Of a stretch of DNA of 64,000 nucleotides, positions 8,612 to 17,242 are shown piece after piece. Below the pieces are notes generated by a model. It saw nothing but the letters and a program-made list of their open reading frames with translations. It did no database searches and was not told the DNA's origin. The number at the start of each line of letters is the position of its first letter. Position 1 is the stretch's first letter. The DNA lies in assembly GCA_964587155.1 (NCBI GenBank), contig CAZPKF010000003.1:62001-126000 (forward strand), in the 5' to 3' direction. The translations under genes were made by a program, and so were the position numbers. Source of the DNA: Hallerella sp964587155. GTDB lineage: Bacteria; Fibrobacterota; Fibrobacteria; Fibrobacterales; Fibrobacteraceae.

Positions 8612-10081
8612 GTTGTGAATTGCTTTCAGAATTTTCTAGTTTTACTTTAGCGATTACAACACTTTTCTAGGTTGGCCTTTGCTGTCTTGAGTTGTGAATT
8701 GCTTTCAGAATTTTCTAGTTTTACTTTAGCGATTACAACACAAGTACGAGGAATACATCTGGAACGACAGTTGTGAATTGCTTTCAGAATTTTCTAGTTT
8801 TACTTTAGCGATTACAACCGAAACAATCCACTACAATTTGGACGAAGAGTTGTGAATTGCTTTCAGAATTTTCTAGTTTTACTTTAGCGATTACAACCCA
8901 ATTCCGAAGTCAAGGCGTAAAACATAGTTGTGAATTGCTTTCAGAATTTTCTAGTTTTACTTTAGCGATTACAACGTGACCGTCCTCGCTTCGACGAGCG
9001 AGCATGTTGTGAATTGCTTTCAGAATTTTCTAGTTTTACTTTAGCGATTACAACTCTCGAACGGAAACGTTTCGATACTGCAATGTTGTGAATTGCTTTC
9101 AGAATTTTCTAGTTTTACTTTAGCGATTACAACGCGGCGAAAGCTGGAAGGACGACGTGGCGAGTTGTGAATTGCTTTCAGAATTTTCTAGTTTTACTTT
9201 AGCGATTACAACTCAATGAATTACCCGCCTTCAAGGTTGCCAGTTGTGAATTGCTTTCAGAATTTTCTAGTTTTACTTTAGCGATTACAACTCGGCGACG
9301 TTCGCCTCGATAGCGATAGACGTTGTGAATTGCTTTCAGAATTTTCTAGTTTTACTTTAGCGATTACAACGCTGCGCGGTGATTCTCGCCAGCCTCGCAT
9401 GTTGTGAATTGCTTTCAGAATTTTCTAGTTTTACTTTAGCGATTACAACGATCTTCCGATGGTACCTGCCGAACATCGAGTTGTGAATTGCTTTCAGAAT
9501 TTTCTAGTTTTACTTTAGCGATTACAACTTTTCTTCTTGTTGAAGTTCACGCCCATCGGTTGTGAATTGCTTTCAGAATTTTCTAGTTTTACTTTAGCGA
9601 TTACAACCCGACCCGGACTACGTGCCCGTATACGACAGTTGTGAATTGCTTTCAGAATTTTCTAGTTTTACTTTAGCGATTACAACCACAGTCGTTCTTG
9701 TAAGCCTTGCCTTTCGGTTGTGAATTGCTTTCAGAATTTTCTAGTTTTACTTTAGCGATTACAACCAGGCGCACCTCTTACACTTGAGAATGCGAGTTGT
9801 GAATTGCTTTCAGAATTTTCTAGTTTTACTTTAGCGATTACAACTGGTGGTGGTTGTCGTTGTCGGTGTCATAAGTTGTGAATTGCTTTCAGAATTTTCT
9901 AGTTTTACTTTAGCGATTACAACATAGGGTAAAGGTATATTTCAAAGTGTTTAGTTGTGAATTGCTTTCAGAATTTTCTAGTTTTACTTTAGCGATTACA
10001 ACTTGCCAAAAAGGCGTTGTCCTTCGCAGTTTGTTGTGAATTGCTTTCAGAATTTTCTAGTTTTACTTTAGCGATTACAAC

Positions 10082-10132
10082 AGGCTATGTATAACTGGAA
10101 CTAAATCAACGACTTAGCCGCTGATTTAGAAC
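10082..10132. promoter_or_regulatory. Cas-proximal flank of the array, possible leader for spacer integration
   Basis: This 51-bp stretch separates the last intact repeat from the terminator. It contains an inverted repeat, CTAAATCA at 10101-10108 with TGATTTAG at 10122-10129. Because the degenerate repeat marks the opposite end of the array as the old end, new spacers are expected to enter here, so the stretch may hold the Cas1-Cas2 docking site. This is inference; no known leader motif was recognised. Confidence 0.35.
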
Positions 10133-10170
10133 AAAAAGAAATCGGACCTTTTCAAGCCCGATTTCTTTTT
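10133..10170. terminator. Bidirectional terminator between array and cas2
   Basis: A perfect 13-bp stem (AAAAAGAAATCGG with CCGATTTCTTTTT) and a 12-nt loop. The A-tract and T-tract make it work on both strands, ending the plus-strand crRNA transcript and the minus-strand cas operon, whose last stop is 20 bp away. Confidence 0.9.
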
Positions 10171-10190
10171 TTATCTCCAAAAAAACGATT

Positions 10191-10523
10191 CTAAAAAAGC
10201 TCCAACTGAAGGGGTTCCGGCGGTAGCGGTCGTTCCTTTCGGCCATAAAAAATCTCGAGTTTCCCAAACTGCTTGTCGGTAATGCACAAAACACTAACCA
10301 TTCCTTTGGGTGGCATAAAATTTTTGATTCGCGCAATATGCACATTCGCATTCTCGGCCGAAGCACAATGGCGAATGTATATCGATAACTGAAAACGGGA
10401 AAAACCATTTTTCAGCAAATTCTTGCGAAATTCGCTGTGCCGCTGCCTATCTACTTTGGTCTCTGTCGGCAAATCAAAAAAGCACATGACCCACATGACG
10501 CGATACTCGCTAAGCCGATCCAT
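10191..10523 (-). CDS. cas2: CRISPR-associated endonuclease Cas2 (type II-C)
   Basis: 110 residues. Forms the Cas1-Cas2 integrase that captures protospacers; Cas2 is the dimer bridge. The MWVMCFFDLPTETK strand, the FRKNLLKNGF helix, SIYIRHC, PPKGMVSVLCITDKQFG and a C-terminal PPEPLQLELF tail match the II-C form with its extended LELF end. The start at MDRLSEYR (10523) overlaps the end of cas1 by 14 bp. A downstream ATG before WVMCFF is possible but would remove a conserved N-terminal segment. Last gene of the cas9-cas1-cas2 operon. Confidence 0.95.
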   Translation of the reverse strand: MDRLSEYRVMWVMCFFDLPTETKVDRQRHSEFRKNLLKNGFSRFQLSIYIRHCASAENANVHIARIKNFMPPKGMVSVLCITDKQFGKLEIFYGRKERPLPPEPLQLELF

Positions 10524-11421
10524 CCGGCACCTCTGGATAAAGCAGCTTGCGCAATTTCCCGGAATAACACCTGAACAGTGAAGTCGTTGTCGTCATCACC
10601 GCATTCATCAGCGGACTCCGCTTCCCATCAATTTTCACATCCAACACCGGAATTTTCAACAAGGGAATTTTATGTTCCCTTTCCAATTGCTCCGGAAAAG
10701 ACTCCGAATCCTCCCACGTTTCAACAATTAATTTGTCTACAATCGGACGATATGGTTCCATAATGTCGTCCGCCAAACAATACGCATTGTAACGGTTGTG
10801 ATGGTGAATTCCCAACGTCGGCAACAATCCGCTGGCAACCAAAGAACGCGCAACAACACCCCGTAAAATGGCATAGCCATAATTCAACACGTTGTTGGGA
10901 GGCTTTCCGAATCGGTCCCGAGAAAAGCCTTCATTCTCCGGGAACATGGATTTCCAATAAAACGCAGCAGCCACCGCTTCGCGATTTTCTACATCGCCGC
11001 TGCGCACGGAATTAGCCAAGTTCACCAGATAAGCTGGCGAAATATTTCGTTTTTGTTCCAAAACTTTCGCTTGGTTGAGAATTTTCTGTTGAACCGTCTG
11101 TTGCCAAAGTTGTTTTTTCAGCGGGAGGGAGGCGGAGATTTGCGCCTGAAACCGTTCACTTTGGAGCGTATTTCCAGACAAAGGAAGAAAAAGTCCCATC
11201 GGCAAATGCGCATTTCCGCACGATATCACGGCGCAATTATTTTCAAGGAGAGCGCCCAACAGCACATTCGACATCGTGATTCGGGGATTGTCCAAAATGA
11301 CAAAGCCGACATCTTCTATCGCAGCCGTTTTAACAGAACCATCTGGCGTTTTGACCACCAACTGATTATCCTTGAAACTCAAATACGCCGGATTTCCAAA
11401 ATAAAGCGTACGCTTGAGCAT
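10510..11421 (-). CDS. cas1: CRISPR-associated integrase Cas1 (type II-C)
   Basis: 303 residues, the usual length for type II Cas1. It is the catalytic subunit that inserts new spacers into the array. The beta-rich N-terminal domain starts MLKRTLYFGNPAYLSFKD. The helical C-terminal domain contains NVLNYGYAILRGVVARSLVASG, with the metal-binding site completed by the HHHNRYNAYCLADDIMEPYRP block (His and Asp ligands). The start has a strong Shine-Dalgarno (AGGAGGTGG) 3 nt before the ATG. It lies 34 bp downstream of cas9 and overlaps cas2, so the three are one transcript. No cas4 or csn2 is present, which supports subtype II-C. Confidence 0.96.
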   Translation of the reverse strand: MLKRTLYFGNPAYLSFKDNQLVVKTPDGSVKTAAIEDVGFVILDNPRITMSNVLLGALLENNCAVISCGNAHLPMGLFLPLSGNTLQSERFQAQISASLPLKKQLWQQTVQQKILNQAKVLEQKRNISPAYLVNLANSVRSGDVENREAVAAAFYWKSMFPENEGFSRDRFGKPPNNVLNYGYAILRGVVARSLVASGLLPTLGIHHHNRYNAYCLADDIMEPYRPIVDKLIVETWEDSESFPEQLEREHKIPLLKIPVLDVKIDGKRSPLMNAVMTTTTSLFRCYSGKLRKLLYPEVPDGSA

Positions 11422-11455
11422 TTACCACCTCCTCGCATCAAGAAAATAGGCGCAT

Positions 11456-14400
11456 TCAACATTCTCCCACAGAAACAATTTGACCGATATGATTGATTCT
11501 GACTTTGACTACGCCTTTTAATTTATTGATTGCCGTAATCCGCTTCCAAGTGACATCCCGCAACTCTTTGTCTTCATTGACCGTCGTTTCCTGGTGGTGC
11601 CTGAACCAATAATCTTTAGAAGAAAGTTTTTGCACCCGGAAAAGGTTGGGACTGATTTGGGCGTAATTTTGAGGATCCAACAGGTCTATTTTCGATGGGT
11701 CAAATCCCGTTTTTTCATTGGGAAAAACAAACATTTCGTTTATCTTCATTGTAAACAAAAATTCCCAGCCCTTTTCCTTTTGATAATCCCTATTGACAGC
11801 GGGCATTCCACGAACCGCCCGCTGCGTCGCTTCGTAAAAAGAGACCACATTTTCTTGCAAATTCCCATCAGCATCCTGGTAAATGGCAACGTGATGATTG
11901 TTTCCCGGCTTAACAAAATCCCTTTTTGGATGCAAGGATATCACCGAGGAACTTTTCTCTTCAATCTTCACCCGTTTAATGGCAATTCCCTTTTCTTTGT
12001 TTTGCCAAATGGGATTTTGATCCAAATTGGAAAAAGCACTTTTCGCATCTCCTCCAAATTCTTTCAAGCGATCTCGTAAAATTTTTTGGATTTGCCCATC
12101 AACAACCTTGTCCACGTTCAAATCAGGATCGACTGCTTTTCGAATGGTATAAACGGTTTCAAACAGTTTCACTTGAACCGTATCGGGGACTTGTATTGTA
12201 TGTGCTTCATCCAAGAAAATCGGATTTTTGGACAAGGCATTTTTCCCCGTAAACGCCAGTTTCGAATCTCCATTAAATTCCAACAGCCGTTTTTTCAACG
12301 CTTCTCGATACTGGGAATCGCAAACCGCATCGATTTTATCTAGAGTCAACTTGATTCCGACTTTCAATTCTTTAACATCCTTATTTTCTTTGCAATAACT
12401 GCCATAAATCGTTTCGTTGTGCAATTGTCCGCGCGGTGTAAGGGTTTCCTGACGCCGTTTTCTCTGATCTTGATTTTTTCCTTTGGTTTTGTTGACGTTT
12501 CTTGTCACCACTTTATTTCTGGATTTGATGGAAATCAGCGTTTCTTCCAAATGCCTTTTGGCTTCTGCTCGGAATTCTCCCAGCGGCATTGGCGGTTTAA
12601 AGCGCAAATGGCCTTTGTTATCGCGTTCCAACTCTTTCGCTTCGATGCTCGCCACGACTTTTTTCACATCGCTCTTGTTGATACAAGACAAATCGTATTC
12701 TGTCAAATCAACACATTCCCACATCGATTTTGGAATTCGGGCGTTCAAATTATTCAAATATTGGATAAAACTGCGTTTGGTGAACGCAATGGTCAACGCG
12801 TCCATCGCATGGTGCCGATGGTCGTTACGTTTAGTCCAATCCTTGATCTTCCCAATTCTACGTCCATCCTTGTCTACAACGGTTTCCGTCAAACCTTGCT
12901 TGTCATATTTCGCCCAATTCAATTCTTTCATGACATCAACAAGCTGCCAATCTTCACGCAGTCTATCCGTAATGGAACCTACCGTTGGAACGACAAACGG
13001 CACCAATTCTTCCAGCATTTCTCTCGCTTTCTTGGCTATATACTGGGAATCCCGCAAATCGCGTTCGATGAACCCTTCGGGAATTTCATCATTTGTCGTC
13101 AAAAGATTTTTCCGCTTCGCTTTTCCAATGACGCCCTTGCTAAACAAATGTTCAATCCGTTCTTGATACTGTCCCAAGGCATTCGCGCCGTATTCCTGGG
13201 AAACAAAATCAAATGCCGTTGAATTTCCCTTTTTCAAATTGACTTCCCGCAATTCCAGTGTTTTATTCGAAAAGGAATCGTCAAAACGCTTCGCCTGCGG
13301 AATGATATGTTCAATGTCATAATCTTTTGTGAACAAGCGCTCTTTTTTGATCTCTTGATTGGAATAAAGCGTCCTGCAACCATTTTTTTCAAGCTCTTTA
13401 TAAAGCCTATACCGAATCAAATCGTTCCTGCTTGGATTTTCAATTCCAAAAGTTTCTTTCAATTCTTTCCTGTAATTGTCATATTCTTTATTGGCTTTGT
13501 CCATTTGCGCCGCCATTTCCTGGCGCTCCTTGGCGCTTTTTTTCAATTCGCGGGCAAGCTCAATCCGAATTTCATCCGGTTTGCCATAAGCGTCAACAAC
13601 CGCATTGACCACATTCACCATTTGGTTCAAAATTTTTTCGACAACAGGATTTCGCAAGCTGTTTTTGGGTAAGAGCTCCAGGTGATTTTTGTAATCCTTC
13701 TTATTCAATTCTTCGCGAGTCAGCGACCGTTTGGAATGGCGGTATCCAGCCGCTTCGCAGGCTTCGCTGTATTTTTTACCACCCTTCATCCAGGGCAAGA
13801 TTTTTTTCATCGCCTTCGCAGAAAGGTTTCCATAGTCATTTTCGAATGTTACAGCAGCAAGGATTTTCGCACTTTCTTTGGAAAACCCGCAGATGTCCAT
13901 GATTTTCTTGACGAGGCCTTCATCGCCCGTCAAAGAGCCGTCGCCTTCAAAAGAATACAAAAGATGCCAAAGTTGAAAGAGTTTCTGATTTTCAAATGCC
14001 GGGCTAGGAAGTTCCGAATTCCACGACAAAAAATCCGTATTAAAACGCAATTTTTCAAACGCTTCCGATACGATTTTGAAAATTTCTTTGGCATCCTTTT
14101 TGGAAAAATCCTCTTCGCCCAAGCCATTCGCTTTGACGATTTCTTGATATGCGGAGAATAATTTCGCCTGCGTCGAATTTCCTTTTATTTCATCAAAATT
14201 GATTTCAAAATTTTCCGCATCCTTTCCAAAGAGAATTTTTAGCAATTTCGAACTGGAAAGATTTTCTTTACAGTTCAATTCATCAAACAGGCACTTTCGC
14301 TGCTCATTTGAAAGAGATTCACAAGTTCCCGTTTTTTTATTTATCAATTCGACATTATTCAATGTTTGCCAAATGCGAAATTCCTGGAACAGCGGCATTG

Positions 14401-15652
14401 ATTTGGGGCAAACTTTTGGTCCCACATGAACCCGGCGTTTTTCCTCGTTTTCCCCTTTGATTTCAATTTCTCTTCCTTCCAATTCACAAATGCCGACCAA
14501 ATCTTTCTGTGAACGGAGTGGCCGCTGGTAAAAAATGACTTCATCTTGAATTTTTCTTTTCAAGGCATCCGTCAATTCCGGGTGAAATTGCGCTTGCGTT
14601 TTCCATATTTTTTCAAATTCATCCAAATAATCTTGCCGGTAAAAAACCTGATTTTTCAAACTGTAATTGGGATTTTCCGCAAGTTTTTCCATCTGATACT
14701 GACCAACAGTCAAATGGTTAAAGCGCAATTCCTTGCTGCGGTCTCCGATTGCCCCCAAATAACCGCTAGAAGCGTTGATCTGGCTGTTGATATTTTGAAA
14801 CACGACAGTCAATTGTTCCAAAGTCAGCCGACTGGAAACCGCTTTTGCCCGCCATTCATAATTTTCTTTTTTCAGTTCCACGCCTTTTTTCGTGCGTTTT
14901 TCTCCGACAACGCCAAAATTCTTTTGGCAAATTTTCATCGTTTCTTTGGAATTTTTCCCCGCCAATTCCAAGGCCACAGAATCCCCCATCTGTTCGGGAT
15001 AAAACTGCTTTTGAAAATCCCAAATTCTTTTCCATTCATTCTGCAAATCCGAACGGTAAAAATCTGGAACATAATTTTTCCCCGATTGATACAGTTCATG
15101 GACAAATTGCCCCGGAGTTTTATTTTGGTTGTACAGTTCCTTCGCCACTTCCATGCCGTCAATTAGGGAACCTTCTTCTTTTGACTTCGCCTTTCGACTG
15201 CTTTTATATCCACGCTTCTTGTTTATCATCAGCAGAACACGGGCAAATTCCGAAAGCGAAATTTCTTCGGAAGCCGCCTTGGCGCGCAAGCGGTACGTTT
15301 CAAAAGTCGTTGCATTTCCCTTTTCCTGAAGGATTGTCGCCTCATCGATAAAACCGGATTCTTTCAAGATTTTCCGCAGGTGTTCGCGGCGCAATTTATA
15401 ACGCTGCAAATTCCGCCGCATGGAACGTTTCAACGTCCGACCGGCGTTGGGCGAAATTCCCTTTCCACTGTTAAAATCCAGTTCAGGCGTTTTGCTCTCT
15501 GTCTTTTTTTCCGACGAGACGAAATTATCATAGCTGATTGTCCGCACTCCCAATTTGACAATGGAAGATTTTTCTTCTGATGTTTCCGCTTCGTTTACCA
15601 CGGCCCAACCAATGCTAGCCGTTCCCAAATCCAGTCCTAAAATTTTTTTCAC
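11456..15652 (-). CDS. cas9: CRISPR-associated endonuclease Cas9 (type II-C, long Bacteroidota-like form)
   Basis: 1398 residues. RNA-guided DNA nuclease, loaded with crRNA:tracrRNA. RuvC-I is GLDLGTASIGW with Asp8. The arginine-rich bridge helix follows near residues 70-95 (RSMRRNLQRYKLRREHLRK). RuvC-II is IRIELARE with Glu698. The HNH nuclease has YDIEHIIPQ with His782 and Asp779, plus the later NLKKGN block. RuvC-III is HRHHAMDAL with His948 and Asp951. All catalytic residues are present, so both strands should be cut. About 440 residues follow as wedge and PAM-interacting regions, which differ too much from known proteins to read a PAM. The start codon is GTG with GGAGAG 5 nt upstream. 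A TATATT box on the minus strand (15701-15696) is a candidate promoter. Confidence 0.97.
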   Translation of the reverse strand: MKKILGLDLGTASIGWAVVNEAETSEEKSSIVKLGVRTISYDNFVSSEKKTESKTPELDFNSGKGISPNAGRTLKRSMRRNLQRYKLRREHLRKILKESGFIDEATILQEKGNATTFETYRLRAKAASEEISLSEFARVLLMINKKRGYKSSRKAKSKEEGSLIDGMEVAKELYNQNKTPGQFVHELYQSGKNYVPDFYRSDLQNEWKRIWDFQKQFYPEQMGDSVALELAGKNSKETMKICQKNFGVVGEKRTKKGVELKKENYEWRAKAVSSRLTLEQLTVVFQNINSQINASSGYLGAIGDRSKELRFNHLTVGQYQMEKLAENPNYSLKNQVFYRQDYLDEFEKIWKTQAQFHPELTDALKRKIQDEVIFYQRPLRSQKDLVGICELEGREIEIKGENEEKRRVHVGPKVCPKSMPLFQEFRIWQTLNNVELINKKTGTCESLSNEQRKCLFDELNCKENLSSSKLLKILFGKDAENFEINFDEIKGNSTQAKLFSAYQEIVKANGLGEEDFSKKDAKEIFKIVSEAFEKLRFNTDFLSWNSELPSPAFENQKLFQLWHLLYSFEGDGSLTGDEGLVKKIMDICGFSKESAKILAAVTFENDYGNLSAKAMKKILPWMKGGKKYSEACEAAGYRHSKRSLTREELNKKDYKNHLELLPKNSLRNPVVEKILNQMVNVVNAVVDAYGKPDEIRIELARELKKSAKERQEMAAQMDKANKEYDNYRKELKETFGIENPSRNDLIRYRLYKELEKNGCRTLYSNQEIKKERLFTKDYDIEHIIPQAKRFDDSFSNKTLELREVNLKKGNSTAFDFVSQEYGANALGQYQERIEHLFSKGVIGKAKRKNLLTTNDEIPEGFIERDLRDSQYIAKKAREMLEELVPFVVPTVGSITDRLREDWQLVDVMKELNWAKYDKQGLTETVVDKDGRRIGKIKDWTKRNDHRHHAMDALTIAFTKRSFIQYLNNLNARIPKSMWECVDLTEYDLSCINKSDVKKVVASIEAKELERDNKGHLRFKPPMPLGEFRAEAKRHLEETLISIKSRNKVVTRNVNKTKGKNQDQRKRRQETLTPRGQLHNETIYGSYCKENKDVKELKVGIKLTLDKIDAVCDSQYREALKKRLLEFNGDSKLAFTGKNALSKNPIFLDEAHTIQVPDTVQVKLFETVYTIRKAVDPDLNVDKVVDGQIQKILRDRLKEFGGDAKSAFSNLDQNPIWQNKEKGIAIKRVKIEEKSSSVISLHPKRDFVKPGNNHHVAIYQDADGNLQENVVSFYEATQRAVRGMPAVNRDYQKEKGWEFLFTMKINEMFVFPNEKTGFDPSKIDLLDPQNYAQISPNLFRVQKLSSKDYWFRHHQETTVNEDKELRDVTWKRITAINKLKGVVKVRINHIGQIVSVGEC

Positions 15653-15901
15653 GATACTCTCCGTTCGCTATTTGATTTTTGATAAACCCTTTTCCAATAT
15701 AAACAAACATTTTGAAAAATGAACCGATTTTGACATTTTGCACTCAACGGGATGCAAGTTTCATTCACAAGCAAAATTTTAAATTTACCTTTTCAAATTG
15801 ACATTTTCAGTCAACTCCGAACTTGTTTCATTTTCATCTGATTTTTTCAATTTCTGCATTTTTTTTCGAACCATTTTCCAAAATAAATGTATATTGTATT
15901 C
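15653..15901. promoter_or_regulatory. Divergent promoter region between cas9 and tracrRNA
   Basis: A gene-free, AT-rich stretch of about 250 bp. On the minus strand TATATT at 15701-15696 lies about 44 bp before the cas9 GTG. On the plus strand TATATT at 15890-15895 lies 7 bp before the first base of the anti-repeat, which places the tracrRNA start there. No convincing -35 element is seen for either. The rest is poly-T/A-rich with no reading frame worth calling. Confidence 0.5.
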
Positions 15902-15983
15902 AAATTCTGAAAGCAATTCACAATAAGGATTATTCCGTTGTGAAAACATTTAGAGCGGCAGGCTTCCTGTCGCTCTCTTTTTT
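15902..15983 (+). ncRNA. tracrRNA of the type II-C CRISPR-Cas9 system
   Basis: Bases 15902-15923 (ending AAGCAATTCACAA) are a perfect 22-nt complement of repeat positions 2-23. A short GGATTATTCC nexus-like hairpin follows, then a 10-bp stem (15953-15975, one G-T pair, 3-nt CTT loop) with a run of T. This gives an RNA of about 82 nt, short for a tracrRNA but complete: anti-repeat, nexus and terminator. A second element, TTGTGAA at 15938-15944, repeats the first bases of the CRISPR repeat and could fold back on TTCACAA (15917-15923). It is transcribed away from cas9, as in many II-C loci. Confidence 0.93.
15953..15983 (+). terminator. tracrRNA terminator hairpin
   Basis: GAGCGGCAGG and CCTGTCGCTC form a 10-bp stem with a CTT loop, followed by TCTTTTTT. 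It should separate the tracrRNA from the glycosyltransferase gene that starts 48 bp further on, and it also serves as the 3' stem of the tracrRNA. Confidence 0.88.
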
Positions 15984-16030
15984 GAAATGTTCTATCTTTG
16001 CCAGAGAAACTCCATTGCAGAGGTCCTTGC

Positions 16031-17209
16031 GTGAACATTCTCTTCAACCTCACAGCGGTTCAGCCCATCCACAGCGCCAAATTTCATGGTGGCGGTTCTT
16101 ACGGCGAAGTTCTGTTTTGGAAAATCGTCGAACGTTTGCATTTTCAAACATCATCAGAGACTCATCTTTTTTGCGCTTACGATTCCAAAAAACATTTGGA
16201 TCCGGAAATTCTGAACGCCTGTCGGGAAAATCGGATTCCGCTGTGCGACATCCGCGAAAAAAAACCGCAGTCCATTGTTGACGAAAACAAAATCGATACC
16301 TTTTACACGCCGCTTTTTTCCCTTGAAAAAAAATGGGAAATTTCAGTCCGCCGTTTCGTTTTCACCTGGCACGGAGTCCGGGCTTTGGAAATGCGATACC
16401 ATCCCATGGGAATTTTTTTTGCACGGACTCTTTCCCAAAAAGGGGAAGCCCTGCTGCGTTACCGCGAATGTTGGAAAAAACATTTCTACAAGCCCAAATA
16501 CCAAGCTTTGGCGAACCGCATTGCGAATGGTTCCGTGCAGGCCATGACTGTAAGCGAGCACAGCCGGGCTTCTATCCGGGCGTTTTTCCCGCAGCTGATG
16601 GACGCACACATTCCCGTATTTTACAGTCCAATGCGCGAAATCGCTCCGAAAGGGCAGCTTCCTTCGGGAATTTCCCCCAAAAACTACTTTCTGCTCACCA
16701 GCGGCGCCCGTTGGGAAAAGAACAATTTGCGCGCCGTCCGGGCTTTCGACAATTTGATGGACTTGGAACGCGCCCGTTTTCCGCATCAAATCATCGTCAC
16801 CGGGGTGACAAATCCACAAGTTTACAGGCGGCATTTAAATCACCCGGAACGGTTCTTGTTCATGGACTACGTTGAATCCGGCGAGTTGGAGCTTTTGCAC
16901 CAGAACGCCTACGCATTTGTATTCCCATCGCTAAACGAAGGCTTCGGCTACCCTCCGCTGCAGTCAATGCGCTACGGAGTTCCCGTTGCAGCAAGCGGCA
17001 CAACATCCGTTCCAGAAATTTGCGGAGACGCGGCCATTTATTTTGATCCGTATTCTCAAAGCGAAATGGCAAACCGCATCCTTCAATTGCTCGACCCCGC
17101 CATTTACGCGCTTTACGCAGAACGCGCCAAAGCCCGTTACGCCCAAGTTCACGCGCGTCAAACCGCCGATTTGGAAAAAGCGGTTGATTTCATCTTAAAC
17201 GCCGGCTAA
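16031..17209 (+). CDS. GT4-like glycosyltransferase (glycosyltransferase family 1 domain)
   Basis: 392 residues from the GTG at 16031. That start is preferred because AGAGG lies 7 nt upstream and the product then begins with the first GT-B beta-strand (NILFNLTAVQ); a TTG 33 bp earlier only adds unrelated residues. The C-terminal donor-binding domain shows LTSGARWEKNNLRAVRAFD and then FVFPSLNEGFGYPPLQSMRYG, the E-x7-E region of GT4 enzymes, followed by SVPEICGDAAIYFDP. It probably builds a cell-surface glycan. The acceptor is unknown. It is the first gene of a plus-strand run that includes the LtaS-like enzyme. Confidence 0.88.
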   Translation: MNILFNLTAVQPIHSAKFHGGGSYGEVLFWKIVERLHFQTSSETHLFCAYDSKKHLDPEILNACRENRIPLCDIREKKPQSIVDENKIDTFYTPLFSLEKKWEISVRRFVFTWHGVRALEMRYHPMGIFFARTLSQKGEALLRYRECWKKHFYKPKYQALANRIANGSVQAMTVSEHSRASIRAFFPQLMDAHIPVFYSPMREIAPKGQLPSGISPKNYFLLTSGARWEKNNLRAVRAFDNLMDLERARFPHQIIVTGVTNPQVYRRHLNHPERFLFMDYVESGELELLHQNAYAFVFPSLNEGFGYPPLQSMRYGVPVAASGTTSVPEICGDAAIYFDPYSQSEMANRILQLLDPAIYALYAERAKARYAQVHARQTADLEKAVDFILNAG

Positions 17210-17242
17210 AAATTTCAAAGGCTTATCTAAATTGTTTTGAAT

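Larger units (their letters stand above)
7515..10081 (+). CRISPR. Type II-C CRISPR array, 49-bp repeats, 30-bp spacers
   Basis: 31 intact identical repeats of 49 bp start at 7594 and recur every 79 bp. The repeat begins GTTGTGAATTGCTTTCAGAA and ends TTAGCGATTACAAC. Twelve intact repeats lie before a 100-N gap (8512-8611) and nineteen after it. A thirty-second, degenerate repeat occupies 7515-7563. Thirty complete spacers are visible; all are 30 nt except one of 29 nt (the fourth after the gap), and none is repeated. The plus strand is the guide strand, because the first 22 nt of the repeat (after its initial G) pair with the tracrRNA anti-repeat at 15902-15923. Repeats of this length with a GTTGTGA start are typical of the Bacteroidota-type branch of II-C. 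The real number of spacers is unknown because of the gap. Confidence 0.98.

Noticed and set aside
8447..8650. Open frame through CRISPR repeats and N
   Set aside because: It is made of two repeats and the gap filler; no protein.
10106..10408. Second minus-strand open frame overlapping cas2
   Set aside because: It lies in another frame of cas2, covers the terminator, and has no start signal.
15823..16281. Plus-strand open frame of 152 residues over the tracrRNA
   Set aside because: It reads through the anti-repeat, the terminator and the wrong frame of the glycosyltransferase; no family features.
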